Below are positions 1 through 8,168 of a stretch of DNA of 40,256 bases, one piece after another. The position numbers were made by a program, and so were the translations under genes. The notes beneath the pieces are model-generated. The model did no database searches, was not told where the DNA came from, and saw only the letters and a list, made by a program, of their open reading frames with translations. How positions within the stretch are numbered: the first letter of the stretch is position 1; every line of letters begins with the position of its first letter. The stretch is from a candidate division TA06 bacterium (GTDB lineage: Bacteria; Edwardsbacteria; AC1; EtOH8): positions 1 through 40,256 of the forward strand of contig JACQXR010000084.1 in assembly GCA_016208585.1 (NCBI GenBank). The letters are read 5' to 3'.

Positions 1-2235
1 AACCTGCTTGAAGTCGTTTGTGGATTGGTGATGCCTGGCCAACAAATTATATATTTGGAAAAATGTGCCGTCAGAACAGCCTCCGGAATTAGCGGTTTCC
101 AAAGCTCTATTCAAGATGTTCCCGCCCTCTTCTTGCTTCCCCTGCAGGCCCAGCGCCCAGCCTTTATAGGCCAGGTAAAGGCACTGCTGGTCAGCATTTT
201 TTACGGTCTTCGCTCCTTCTTCCAAGGCTTCCAGCGCCGGAACATAATCGCCCTTATTGGCGTATAGCTTGGCCAGTGTTTGATAATATTCCCATTCGCC
301 GGACAGTGATCCAGCCAGTCTTTCCCACAACTCTATGGCCGGGGCCCACCGGCTTACCCGCTGGTAAAGGGCTGCCAATTGCCTGGTCAACTGAATTTGT
401 TCTTTTATTTCCAGTTGGCCGGAATCAACCAGCTGGCGCCCGGCATAAAGCATCTTTTCCAGATCATTGTTCTGCCTGGCCCGGTCAAACAAGCTTTTGC
501 GTTCATTCAGCCACAAAAGTTTATCCTGCCTGCACGCCGCAGGAGTGAGCGGTGCCGAAGGGTCCCGGAACGCCCATCGGGCCATGGATGAATATTCACA
601 TTTTACATCGGAAACTGTCTGCGTTTTTATCCCGTCTTTTGCGGCGCTATCAATCTGCTTAAGAATAAAAGCCAGCAAAATATCCCCGTCTATCCGGCCG
701 CTTTCGTCAAGCCAATACTCCTGATCGGCAATTGCCGCCCTCTCTGTGTTTAGAGACACTGACCCGTCTGCCAGGCAAATCTTCTTCAATGTCTCCCAGT
801 CATTAGGGTCAAGGTTTTTCCAGTGTCGGCCAATGTCGGCGGCGATTTTATCCGGAATGGTCTGATCGGCAAATAATTTCTGCCAGTCGATCTGCCAATG
901 GCCGTGCCTTTGCCCAATGATGGCGTTATCCTGGCATTGTTCCAGATATAACCTGGCATAAGCTATATTACTGCCGGCTTTTTGCCATAGCCAATCGGAT
1001 AGATTATCTAGTTCCCATGTTCTTATCCCCGCAAAATAACTGGCCAGCACCGGGGAATATTCCTGCTTTTGGAATTTTACCAGAGCCACCGTCGTATCCG
1101 TTTTGGCCCGCGCTTGATTAGACGGGTTAAGCGCCGCTATGGATGGGCCCTTCCGGTTTTTCAGCCAGCCCAGGGTTTTTCCGTCCGTTAGGTCATCAAC
1201 CAGCAAAATGGCATCTGCAGGGATGTCTGGCAATATTTCTCTTACTCTCCCCGCTCCGGCATTGACATAGGCGGCGGAATAACCGGCTATCTGTGTGATA
1301 AAGTTCAATTCCTTCAAAAAAACCGTCTTACCTTTTCCTGGTCCGGCGGTAACATTTAGCAGACCGGTTTTTTTCAGACGCAAATGCTCCACGGCTTTGG
1401 CCAGGGCCCGGCTTTGACCGGAAAAACGAAAATCATCCGGCCTTTCCGAAGAATAGCCATAACCGGACTGACCCAATGCCTGTGTCAGTTGCAGAGCGGA
1501 ATGATATCTTTCCTGGGGCCAAAAGTTCAGAGTCCTTATCCCGATCTCGGATTGCTTATCATCCAATGTTTCCCTGAGCCTCAAGCTCCAGGACTGATTT
1601 TCCTCCAGCCGGTCTTTGGCTGCCGGGAGCTGCCCGGTCATCATCTGAAAAAGAAGCAGGCCCAGGCTGTAGACATCGGAACTTTGCGTCGGCCCGGTAT
1701 TCCCGCTTAAGACCTCGGGGGCCGCATATTCCGCCGTGCCGGAGAAACCGGAACTGGGAGCATCGCCGGTTTTTCCGGATAGTCCCAGGTCTATCAATTT
1801 TATCCTTCCTTCCAGGTCTATCAGAATGTTTTCCGGTTTTATGTCTCCGTGGATATATTCCCGCCCGTGGAGATAGGCTACGATGCCGGTCAATTTGATC
1901 CAGATCTCCCAAAGCTCTTTTTTACCTGGCTGGTTCTGCCGGACATAGCGGTCCAGAGTGACCCCGGGAAAATATTCAAAAGCGGCCAGGGCCTGCCCCG
2001 CCTGCCGGTAAAAATCGTAAGCTTTAAGCAGGCCGGGATGATTCAGCCGGTAAAGCCGGATGAATTCCCGTTTCAGATCATGTCCCGAGTTTTGGGCGGA
2101 TGACTTTAACACAACAGACTGGCCGGTCAGCCTGTCTTGGGCCAGGTATACTTCGGCCTCGCCGCCCTGCCCCAGTTTTTTGAGGACATGGTAACGCCAG
2201 TGCCGATCGGTTTTATTTTTTATTGCTTGGCTCAT
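1..2235 (-). CDS. Ser/Thr protein kinase fused to P-loop ATPase and TPR-like repeats (3' end off window)
   Basis: My own translation from the ATG at 2235 is open for 745 codons to the window edge, so the C-terminus is missing. An N-terminal protein kinase domain shows a glycine loop (GQGGEAEVY, about residue 21), a lysine in VVLK, the catalytic loop HGDIKPEN (about 129; Gly replaces the usual Arg of HRD), DLG in place of DFG, and an APE motif in AAPEV. A second domain has a Walker A motif GPGKGKT (about 297-303) and a Walker B-like ILLVDD (about 338). From about residue 520 on, helical pairs look like TPR repeats. No membrane segment was seen in the part available. This architecture resembles signalling kinases coupled to STAND-type ATPases. 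The kinase call is firm; the STAND assignment is inference and the substrate is unknown. Confidence 0.85.
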   Translation of the reverse strand, partial: MSQAIKNKTDRHWRYHVLKKLGQGGEAEVYLAQDRLTGQSVVLKSSAQNSGHDLKREFIRLYRLNHPGLLKAYDFYRQAGQALAAFEYFPGVTLDRYVRQNQPGKKELWEIWIKLTGIVAYLHGREYIHGDIKPENILIDLEGRIKLIDLGLSGKTGDAPSSGFSGTAEYAAPEVLSGNTGPTQSSDVYSLGLLLFQMMTGQLPAAKDRLEENQSWSLRLRETLDDKQSEIGIRTLNFWPQERYHSALQLTQALGQSGYGYSSERPDDFRFSGQSRALAKAVEHLRLKKTGLLNVTAGPGKGKTVFLKELNFITQIAGYSAAYVNAGAGRVREILPDIPADAILLVDDLTDGKTLGWLKNRKGPSIAALNPSNQARAKTDTTVALVKFQKQEYSPVLASYFAGIRTWELDNLSDWLWQKAGSNIAYARLYLEQCQDNAIIGQRHGHWQIDWQKLFADQTIPDKIAADIGRHWKNLDPNDWETLKKICLADGSVSLNTERAAIADQEYWLDESGRIDGDILLAFILKQIDSAAKDGIKTQTVSDVKCEYSSMARWAFRDPSAPLTPAACRQDKLLWLNERKSLFDRARQNNDLEKMLYAGRQLVDSGQLEIKEQIQLTRQLAALYQRVSRWAPAIELWERLAGSLSGEWEYYQTLAKLYANKGDYVPALEALEEGAKTVKNADQQCLYLAYKGWALGLQGKQEEGGNILNRALETANSGGCSDGTFFQIYNLLARHHQSTNDFKQV

Positions 2236-2242
2236 TGCCTGA

Positions 2243-2271
2243 AGTATACCCTCTAAGCTCTCCAAATTCAA
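2243..2271 (-). promoter_or_regulatory. Sigma-70-type promoter of the kinase gene, leaderless geometry
   Basis: On the minus strand TTGAAT (2271-2266), a 17-base spacer and TATACT (2248-2243) form a good -35/-10 pair. Only 7 bases separate the -10 box from the ATG at 2235, so transcription would start at or next to the start codon. A purine-rich AGAGGG lies inside the spacer and could only serve as a ribosome site on a longer transcript. Confidence 0.6.
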
Positions 2272-2294
2272 GGATAAATTGAAGGTTACTGCCC

Positions 2295-2332
2295 ATAAAA
2301 ACAAAACAAGACTCCGGATTGCTCCGGAGTCT
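2295..2332 (-). terminator. Rho-independent terminator, possibly bidirectional
   Basis: A perfect 10-bp stem (AGACTCCGGA / TCCGGAGTCT, 2309-2318 and 2323-2332) with a 4-base loop is followed on the minus strand by TGTTTTGTTTTT. It lies downstream of the acyl-CoA dehydrogenase operon and just before the kinase promoter, so it insulates the two units. Confidence 0.75.
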
Positions 2333-2379
2333 TTGGCGTTTTGATCTCCTTGATCCGTTCGCTGACCGACACCAGCACC

Positions 2380-2565
2380 TATTACTAATGGGAGTGAATA
2401 TTAGTAGACATTCCTATTTCTTTCCCATCCAATATATTTAGCGGATTTCGCAGCTTGCCCCGATGTAGCGGGGTGTTTTGGTGGGGGAAAAGTCTACTAT
2501 TGGTTCGGCTTACTTCGGCAAGCTCAGTACAAGTCACTCACCACAAGTATACGCTCTGAGTAATA
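2380..2565. repeat. MITE-like intergenic element, copy A
   Basis: This is about 186 bp bounded by imperfect terminal inverted repeats: left ATTACTAATGGGAGTGAATA (2381-2400), right TATACGCTCTGAGTAATA (2548-2565). An inner pair TAGTAGAC / GTCTACTA brackets the left half. The right half (2502-2546) is nearly identical to copies at 14049-14249 and 16163-16277. No open reading frame lies inside. Compared with copy B it lacks about 35 bases near the right end. Confidence 0.75.
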
Positions 2566-2569
2566 AAAC

Positions 2570-2628
2570 AGCCCAGGCCTTATTAATCCGACGAAGTAGT
2601 TATAAAACGTAGTCGGAAGGCCTGGGCT
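2570..2628 (-). terminator. Long hairpin after the acyl-CoA dehydrogenase gene
   Basis: A 12-bp perfect stem AGCCCAGGCCTT / AAGGCCTGGGCT (2570-2581 and 2617-2628) encloses an inner CCGAC/GTCGG stem. On the minus strand it is followed by GTTTTATTA. It begins 20 bases past the stop of the gene ending at 2648 and is probably its terminator, although the long loop is also compatible with a REP-like repeat. Confidence 0.6.
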
Positions 2629-2647
2629 ATTTATTAACAGTAGACAA

Positions 2648-3811
2648 CTATTCCTTCCCCCCGGCCGCCTCCTTGATCAGGTTGGAGGCGATCACCGTCC
2701 GCTGGATCTGGTTGGTGCCCTCGTAGATCTGGGTGATCTTGGCGTCGCGCATCATCTTTTCCACCGGGTATTCCTTCATATAGCCGTAGCCGCCCAGCAC
2801 CTGAACCGCGTTGGTGGTCACTTCCATGGCCACGTCGGAGGCGAAACACTTGCACATGGCGCTTTCCTTGGCGAACTTCTTTTCGCCGGAGTCGATCATC
2901 TTGGCCGTGGCGTAAACCAGCGACCGGGCGGCCTCCAGCTTCATGGCCATGTCGGCCAGCATGAACTGTACCCCCTGGAAGGCCGAGATCGGCTTGCCGA
3001 ACTGCACCCGTTCCCGGGAGTACTTCACCGCTTCGTCCAAAGCCCCCTGGGCGATCCCCAGGGCTTGGGCGGCCACGCCGGGCCGGGTCCGATCCAAGGT
3101 TCCCATGGCTACCAGGAAACCCATGCCTTCCTTGCCCAGGATCTGGCTCTTGTGGACGCGACAGTTGTCGAACACCAGTTCGCGGGTAACCGAGGCCCGG
3201 ATGCCCATCTTGTTCTCCTTCTTGCCGAAACTGAAACCGGGCGTCCCCTTTTCCACTATGAAGGCGGTGGCTCCGCGGCTGCCCTTGGATTTGTCGGTCA
3301 GGGCCACTACCGTGTAAACCTCGGCCTCTCCGCCATTGGTGATCCACTGCTTGGTGCCGTTCAAAACGAAATGGTCGTCGTCTTTGACTGCGGTAGTCTG
3401 GATCCCGCCGGCATCCGACCCGGCGTTGGCCTCGGTCAGGCCAAAGGCCGCCAGTTTCTTGCCGCTGGCGATGTCGGGCAGATATTTCTTTTTCTGTTCC
3501 TCGGCGCCGAACAGGATGATGGGGAAGGTTCCCAGCCCGGTGGCGGCAAAGGACAGGGAGATTCCGCCGCAATAGCGGGACAGCTCTTCGGTGGCGATCG
3601 CCATCTCCATCACCCCGCCGCCCAGGCCCCCGTAGGCTTCCGGGATATAGACCCCGCAGATATCGGCTTCGGCCAGCAGCTTGATTATGTCCCAGGGAAA
3701 CTCACCGGTTTCGTCGTAATGCTCGCGCACGGGCTTGATCTTCTCCACCCCTATCTTGTGGCAGAGGTCCTTGATCATCATCTGTTCTTCGGTCAGGTAA
3801 TAATTCATCAT
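2648..3811 (-). CDS. Acyl-CoA dehydrogenase (short-chain, butyryl-CoA type)
   Basis: This is a flavoprotein that oxidises acyl-CoA to trans-2-enoyl-CoA, passing electrons to electron-transfer flavoprotein. The 387 residues match the usual family length. The first family signature is present as LTEANAGSD, which contacts FAD and substrate. The C-terminal region has LGGYGYMKEYPVEKMMRDAK, and the catalytic base is the Glu of IYEGTNQIQ near residue 364. The start is ATGATG at 3811/3808 with AAGGA upstream. It is the last gene of the fab cluster, 46 bases after rnc, and a strong hairpin follows. Butyryl-CoA specificity is inferred from overall resemblance only. A degradative or fermentative enzyme sitting behind synthesis genes is mildly unexpected. 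Confidence 0.93.
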   Translation of the reverse strand: MMNYYLTEEQMMIKDLCHKIGVEKIKPVREHYDETGEFPWDIIKLLAEADICGVYIPEAYGGLGGGVMEMAIATEELSRYCGGISLSFAATGLGTFPIILFGAEEQKKKYLPDIASGKKLAAFGLTEANAGSDAGGIQTTAVKDDDHFVLNGTKQWITNGGEAEVYTVVALTDKSKGSRGATAFIVEKGTPGFSFGKKENKMGIRASVTRELVFDNCRVHKSQILGKEGMGFLVAMGTLDRTRPGVAAQALGIAQGALDEAVKYSRERVQFGKPISAFQGVQFMLADMAMKLEAARSLVYATAKMIDSGEKKFAKESAMCKCFASDVAMEVTTNAVQVLGGYGYMKEYPVEKMMRDAKITQIYEGTNQIQRTVIASNLIKEAAGGKE

Positions 3812-3857
3812 GATGCTTCTGGCTGTCCTTTTGATTTATTTGTGAAAGACAAAATGT

Positions 3858-4601
3858 TTATCCGATTTCGGTCTTGAGTTTTTCCAGGGTCTGCTGGGCC
3901 GCCAGTTGTTCGGCCTCCTTTTTGGTGCCGGCCCGGGCCAGCCCGTAGCGTTTACGGGCTATCTTCAACTCCACCTCAAAAGTGCGGTGATGCTCGGGGC
4001 CGGCGTCCGCCTTCACATTATAACGGACGCTGCGGGCATCCCGCCGGGACTGCATGTATTCCTGGAGCAGGCCCTTGAAATTCTTGTAGGCCTCGTGACT
4101 GGAAAGGTGGGTGATCTGCCAGAATAGGGTTTTTTGCAGGAATATCCTGACCGCTTTAAGCCCGGAGTCGAGATAATACGCCGCGATCAGCGATTCCATA
4201 GCGTCGCAGAGTATGGAGTCCTTGTACCGTCCTCCGGAGGCCACTTCCTCTCGCGACATCTCCAGCAATTCGCCTACTCCCAGCTCTTTGGCCAGCTTGG
4301 CCAGGATTTTCTTGCTGACCACTAAGGATCGGACCTCGGTCAGCTGGCCCTCGTCGTCCTTGGGCCTGGTAATATAAAGATATTCGCAGACCAAGAGCCC
4401 CAGCACCGAATCGCCCAGCAGCTCCAGCCGTTCGTTGGAGTCGATGTGGCGCCCGGCGACCGACCGGTGTTTAAGGGCCTGCAAAAAGTACTGCCGGTTC
4501 TTGATCTTCCATCCCAACCGCTCCCTGATCTTGCCCAGGGCTTGCTGGCGTTCCGGCAGTAGCGCTTTCTGTCCCGGTCTGAAAAATATTTTTTTTAACA
4601 A
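3858..4601 (-). CDS. rnc: Ribonuclease III
   Basis: This endonuclease cuts double-stranded RNA in rRNA and mRNA processing. The signature NERLELLGDS is at residues 56-65, and the second acidic cluster is in DAMESLIAAYYLD. A double-stranded RNA-binding domain fills the last 75 residues, with the family-typical KKEAEQLAAQQTLEKL helix. At 247 residues it is full length. The start must be TTG at 4601: an in-frame TGA lies 48 bases upstream and there is no ATG near the N-terminus. It follows fabF by 105 bases, the classic acpP-fabF-rnc order. Confidence 0.95.
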   Translation of the reverse strand: MLKKIFFRPGQKALLPERQQALGKIRERLGWKIKNRQYFLQALKHRSVAGRHIDSNERLELLGDSVLGLLVCEYLYITRPKDDEGQLTEVRSLVVSKKILAKLAKELGVGELLEMSREEVASGGRYKDSILCDAMESLIAAYYLDSGLKAVRIFLQKTLFWQITHLSSHEAYKNFKGLLQEYMQSRRDARSVRYNVKADAGPEHHRTFEVELKIARKRYGLARAGTKKEAEQLAAQQTLEKLKTEIG

Positions 4602-4706
4602 ATGGCTTACCGGATAAGATTTACTGGGTTGAAATTGGGACTTTTGGCGTCATATCATACATACTGCGATGCTTCACTTTACATCAGCGACACATTATAC
4701 ATGACC

Positions 4707-5948
4707 TTATGATATATATTGCTTAAAAGCCAGGGAAACGTTGTGTCCTCCGAATCCGAATGAATTAGATATTGCAGCCCTTACTTTGGACCGACGGGCC
4801 TTATTGGGCACATAATCCAGATCGCATTCCGGATCGGGAGTGGTATAGTTGATGGTGGGATGGATGACGCCGTTCTTGATGGTCAGCACCGTGGCAATGG
4901 CCTCCACCCCTCCGGCCGCGCCCAACAAATGGCCGGTCATGGATTTGGTGGACGAAACGGCCAGTTTTTTGGCATGCTCCCCAAAAATCGTTTTGATGGC
5001 TGCGGTTTCATATTTATCATTCAGGTCGGTGGAAGTGCCGTGGGCGTTGATGTAATCCACCTCCTCCGGCTTCAGGTCGCCTGTCCGGAGGGCCATCTTT
5101 ATGGCCCGGGCCGCTCCCTCGCCGCCCGGAGCCGGAGCCGTGATGTGGTGGGCGTCGGCCGTGGCGCCGTAGCCGCAAAGCTCGGCATAGATCTTGGCTC
5201 CCCGGGACCTGGCATGCTCCAGTTCTTCCAATATCAATATCCCGGCGCCCTCGCCCATCACAAAACCGTCGCGGTCCTTGTCAAAGGGCCTTGAGGCATG
5301 TTCCGGGTCGTCGTTGCGGAGGGAAAGGGCCCTCATGGCGCAGAAGCCTGCCAGGGCCAGTGGGGTTATCGGGGCTTCGGTTCCGCCGCAGATCATAGCC
5401 TCGCTGTCGCCGGACTGGATGTTGCAGAAGGCTTCGCCGATGGCATGGGATCCGGAAGCGCAGGCCGAGACGGTGGCAAAGTTCGGGCCCTTGGCCCCGA
5501 AGGCTATGGAAACGTACCCGGCCGCAATGTCGATGATCATCATGGGCACGAAGAACGGCGAGACCTTGTCCGGCCCGGCTTCCAGCAGTTTCTGGTGCTG
5601 GGCCTCCCATGTCTCGGTGCCCCCGATGCCGGAGGCGATGATCACTCCGGTCCGTTCGGCCAGCTCGCCTTCGATCTTAAGCCCGGAATCCTCGATAGCC
5701 ATCTTGGCGGCCGCCATGGCGTAATGGGTATAGCGGTCCATCCGGCGCAGTTCCTTGCGGTCGATGAACTGGACCGGGTCAAAATTCTTGACCTCGCCGG
5801 CGATCCGGGCGCTATATTTGGAAACGTCGAACCGGGTGATGGTGCCTATCCCTCCCCGGCCCTCGGTCAGGCTTTTCCAAAATTCGTCCTGGTTATTTCC
5901 TACGGGGGAAATGACCCCCAATCCCGTGATGACCACCCTTCGCTTCAT
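4707..5948 (-). CDS. fabF: 3-oxoacyl-[acyl-carrier-protein] synthase II
   Basis: This condensing enzyme elongates acyl-ACP with malonyl-ACP in type II fatty acid synthesis. The nucleophile is Cys163 in [10 protein letters not shown]. The two catalytic histidines lie in [11 protein letters not shown] and [14 protein letters not shown]. The C-terminal [12 protein letters not shown] is typical. It is 413 residues and starts with [11 protein letters not shown] at an ATG. It sits 87 bases downstream of acpP and ahead of rnc, so it is part of the fab operon. No unusual residues were seen. Confidence 0.97.
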   Translation of the reverse strand: MKRRVVITGLGVISPVGNNQDEFWKSLTEGRGGIGTITRFDVSKYSARIAGEVKNFDPVQFIDRKELRRMDRYTHYAMAAAKMAIEDSGLKIEGELAERTGVIIASGIGGTETWEAQHQKLLEAGPDKVSPFFVPMMIIDIAAGYVSIAFGAKGPNFATVSACASGSHAIGEAFCNIQSGDSEAMICGGTEAPITPLALAGFCAMRALSLRNDDPEHASRPFDKDRDGFVMGEGAGILILEELEHARSRGAKIYAELCGYGATADAHHITAPAPGGEGAARAIKMALRTGDLKPEEVDYINAHGTSTDLNDKYETAAIKTIFGEHAKKLAVSSTKSMTGHLLGAAGGVEAIATVLTIKNGVIHPTINYTTPDPECDLDYVPNKARRSKVRAAISNSFGFGGHNVSLAFKQYIS

Positions 5949-6035
5949 AATCTTTTTTACCTGCTATTATTTTTGTATGGAGAGGCGCCTGGTTCAAAAA
6001 GCGCCTCCCCGGTTTATGCTTTGGATATAGGTGAT

Positions 6036-6284
6036 TTATTTGCCGGCCTTTTCCGCCAGCTTCTTTTCGATATATTCCACCGCCACGCCCACCTTGGTAA
6101 GCTTTTCGGCTTCGTCGTCCGGGATCTCCATCCCAAATTTTTCCTCCAGGGCCATCACCAGTTCCACGGTGTCCAATGAATCGGCGCCCAGATCCTCGAT
6201 AAACGAGGCCTCCATGGTAACCTGCGAAGCGTCCACGCCCAACCGGTCAATGACGATCTTCTTGACATCATCTATTACTGCCAT
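6036..6284 (-). CDS. acpP: Acyl carrier protein
   Basis: The 82-residue acidic protein carries the growing acyl chain on 4'-phosphopantetheine. The attachment site is Ser36 in [16 protein letters not shown]. An excellent ribosome site (AAAAGGAGGTG) lies 6 bases before the ATG, consistent with high expression. It lies between fabG (320 bases upstream) and fabF. Confidence 0.97.
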   Translation of the reverse strand: MAVIDDVKKIVIDRLGVDASQVTMEASFIEDLGADSLDTVELVMALEEKFGMEIPDDEAEKLTKVGVAVEYIEKKLAEKAGK

Positions 6285-6603
6285 TTAATTCACCTCCTTT
6301 TCAAGTAGTTTGTTATATGTTGGTTGTATTTGATTTACTTAATTTCTTATCCTGCTGTCATAGTTGTCAGACTGAGTGTGGCATCCCGCCGCACAAGTTG
6401 AAGTATGCAGCGTACCACATTCTTCGGCTTGCCAAATTATATGTTTTTCTCAGAATGACAACTTTACCTGTCACCCTGAGACATGCACCGGGCCTTACAA
6501 ATCAAAGGGTAAACATGCCATCTCTCAAACAGTCTGGCAAGAAAGAAATCTCGGGATGACATTTTTTAAGTCAGTTCGTGCCTTTTCGTGGGGAATCGAG
6601 TGG
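6285..6603. other. Intergenic gap fabG-acpP with degenerate inverted repeats
   Basis: No gene is supported here. The stretch contains TCTCAGAATGACA (6452-6464) facing TGTCACCCTGAGA, an 11-of-13 inverted repeat, and scattered partial matches (TGTCAGACTGAG, GGGATGACA). These look like a decayed copy of a dispersed 'TGTCA..CTGAG' type repeat. A gap this long inside a fab operon suggests room for a separate acpP promoter, but I could not identify one. Confidence 0.4.
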
Positions 6604-7344
6604 TCACATCACCAGCCCGCCGTCCACGTGTAGCACCTGGCCGGTGATATAGGTTGACTGTTCGGAAACTAAGAACAGCACCGCGTTGGCCACGTCGTCC
6701 ACGCTGCCCATCCGGCCCAGCGGGATACCCTTCTTGTAGTTCTCCTTGACCTCGTCTGAAAGCTTGGCGGTCATGGCGGTTTCGATGAAGCCCGGGGCGA
6801 TGGCGTTGCAGGTGATGTTGCGCGAGGCGAATTCCTTGGCGGTGGACTTGGTGAAGGCGATCAGCCCGCCCTTGCTGGCCGCGTAGTTGGACTGCCCGGC
6901 GTTGCCCATCACGCCGATGACCGAGGACATGTTGACGATCCGTCCGCAGCGCTGTTTCATCATTATCCGGGTAACGGCCTTGGTTAAAAGAAATGCCCCT
7001 TTAAGGTTGATGTCCAGCACCAGGTCCCAGTCCTTCTCGTCCATCCGCATCATCAGGTTGTCGCGGGTGACGCCGGCATTGTTCACTAAAATGTCCAATG
7101 TCGAAAATGTCTCTTGCGACTTTTTGACTAGTTCTGTTACCTCAGCAGCATCGGCCACGTTGCACTTAAGCGCTATGGCTTTCCGGCCCAGGGCCTCGAT
7201 CTCCTTGGCGGTCTTCTCGGCCTCCTCCAGGTTGACGTCGCTGACCACGATGTTGGCCCCGGCCTGGGCCAGGGCCAAAGCTATTGCTTTTCCTATGCCC
7301 TGGGCCGAACCGGTAACGATGGCGGTTTTATCTGATAGTTGCAT
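6604..7344 (-). CDS. fabG: 3-oxoacyl-[acyl-carrier-protein] reductase
   Basis: This NADPH-dependent short-chain dehydrogenase reduces 3-ketoacyl-ACP. It has the nucleotide-binding TGSAQGIG (11-18), NNAG (88-91) and the catalytic residues Ser141, Tyr154 and Lys158 in NMSSVIG and YAASKGG. It is 246 residues with a typical C-terminal ITGQVLHVDGGLVM. It is separated from its expected upstream partner fabD by three inserted genes (7427-9212). Confidence 0.96.
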   Translation of the reverse strand: MQLSDKTAIVTGSAQGIGKAIALALAQAGANIVVSDVNLEEAEKTAKEIEALGRKAIALKCNVADAAEVTELVKKSQETFSTLDILVNNAGVTRDNLMMRMDEKDWDLVLDINLKGAFLLTKAVTRIMMKQRCGRIVNMSSVIGVMGNAGQSNYAASKGGLIAFTKSTAKEFASRNITCNAIAPGFIETAMTAKLSDEVKENYKKGIPLGRMGSVDDVANAVLFLVSEQSTYITGQVLHVDGGLVM

Positions 7345-7426
7345 GATTGTTCAGATCTTCGTTTTATTGATTAGACAAGTAAGGGCACCTAATCTTTGCC
7401 GCGTTTTTTTAAAGTGCAGTCGGCCT

Positions 7427-7777
7427 CTATGACGGTTGTTGCGATTTGTCTCGCAAAAGGGGTTCAATCTGGGCCAACAAAGCGACCACATCGCTGGTTG
7501 CCGTCTTCCATACTTCATCCCAGTCCACCAAGTCGTAACCATGAATGAGATTATCACGCATCCCGGCAATGAGAGCCCAAGGAGTTTCCGGATGCTGTTG
7601 GCGGAACTCGGCGGAAAGACGTTTTACCGCTTCGCCCATCACTATCAACTGGTACAATACGGCGGATTGCGTCTTGAGATCATCGAGAAAAGCCGCTTTC
7701 CCCAATCCCTGCACAAAGCCGGCCGCCAAGCGAGCGGCTTCTGCGATATCCTGCAAGGTGGTTTCATCCCGATACAT
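7427..7777 (-). CDS. hepT: HepT-like HEPN toxin (DUF86 RNase)
   Basis: This is a 116-residue all-helical HEPN-domain protein. The RX4HXY active site is intact as RDNLIHGY (Arg74, His79, Tyr81). In characterised HepT/MntA pairs this motif forms the RNase site, and the Tyr is modified with AMP by the partner to silence it. The start overlaps the end of the MntA gene by 14 bases, indicating translational coupling. The pair sits inside the fab operon between fabD and fabG. The family call is firm; toxicity is inferred from the family. Confidence 0.88.
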   Translation of the reverse strand: MYRDETTLQDIAEAARLAAGFVQGLGKAAFLDDLKTQSAVLYQLIVMGEAVKRLSAEFRQQHPETPWALIAGMRDNLIHGYDLVDWDEVWKTATSDVVALLAQIEPLLRDKSQQPS

Positions 7778-8102
7778 GCGCGGCCTTCCGCTGGGGGAAG
7801 AGGGTTTCCGCAGTGTTCAAGATTTCGTCGCGGAGCATCCAATTGCGACTGCGTTCAAGAGCGCGGGCGCTGATGAGATCTACATTGCGGCGCAAGATGG
7901 TCTGTAGCTCTTGCTGCATTTGGACATGGTCAAGCAAGCCCCAATCGGCTCCCGGGGAGAAAGCGACCAGTATGTCCACGTCGCTCTCGGGACCGAAGTC
8001 GTCGCGCAGGACAGAGCCGAATAGAGCCAGCTTGCTGATGAGCCAACGTTGGCAGAACTGGGCTATTTCAGCAACTGGAGCAGATGTAATAAAGTTATTC
8101 AT
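7764..8102 (-). CDS. mntA: MntA-like minimal nucleotidyltransferase (antitoxin)
   Basis: The 112-residue MNT-fold protein has the motif LFGSVLRDDFGPESDVDIL: G29-S30 and Asp41/Asp43 form the metal site, with a further Asp in NVDLISA. In known systems MntA neutralises HepT by transferring AMP groups to its conserved Tyr, and that Tyr is present next door. The start is the ATG at 8102. It is preceded by a lipoprotein gene whose stop lies 66 bases upstream. Confidence 0.88.
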   Translation of the reverse strand: MNNFITSAPVAEIAQFCQRWLISKLALFGSVLRDDFGPESDVDILVAFSPGADWGLLDHVQMQQELQTILRRNVDLISARALERSRNWMLRDEILNTAETLFPQRKAAHVSG

Positions 8103-8168
8103 GCTGCTGCAATTTTATCTTTTAACTGCATGGTTATTTTTGTCTATTCAATATTATTTTTTGCCTGT

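Noticed and set aside
2634-3572. Long minus-strand ORF overlapping the acyl-CoA dehydrogenase in another frame
   Set aside because: It is Arg/Gly/Pro-rich shadow sequence with no domain; the dehydrogenase frame has full family motifs.
5298-6179. 293-codon plus-strand ORF opposite fabF and acpP
   Set aside because: It spans two real genes in antisense, has Gly/His/Arg bias and no domain.
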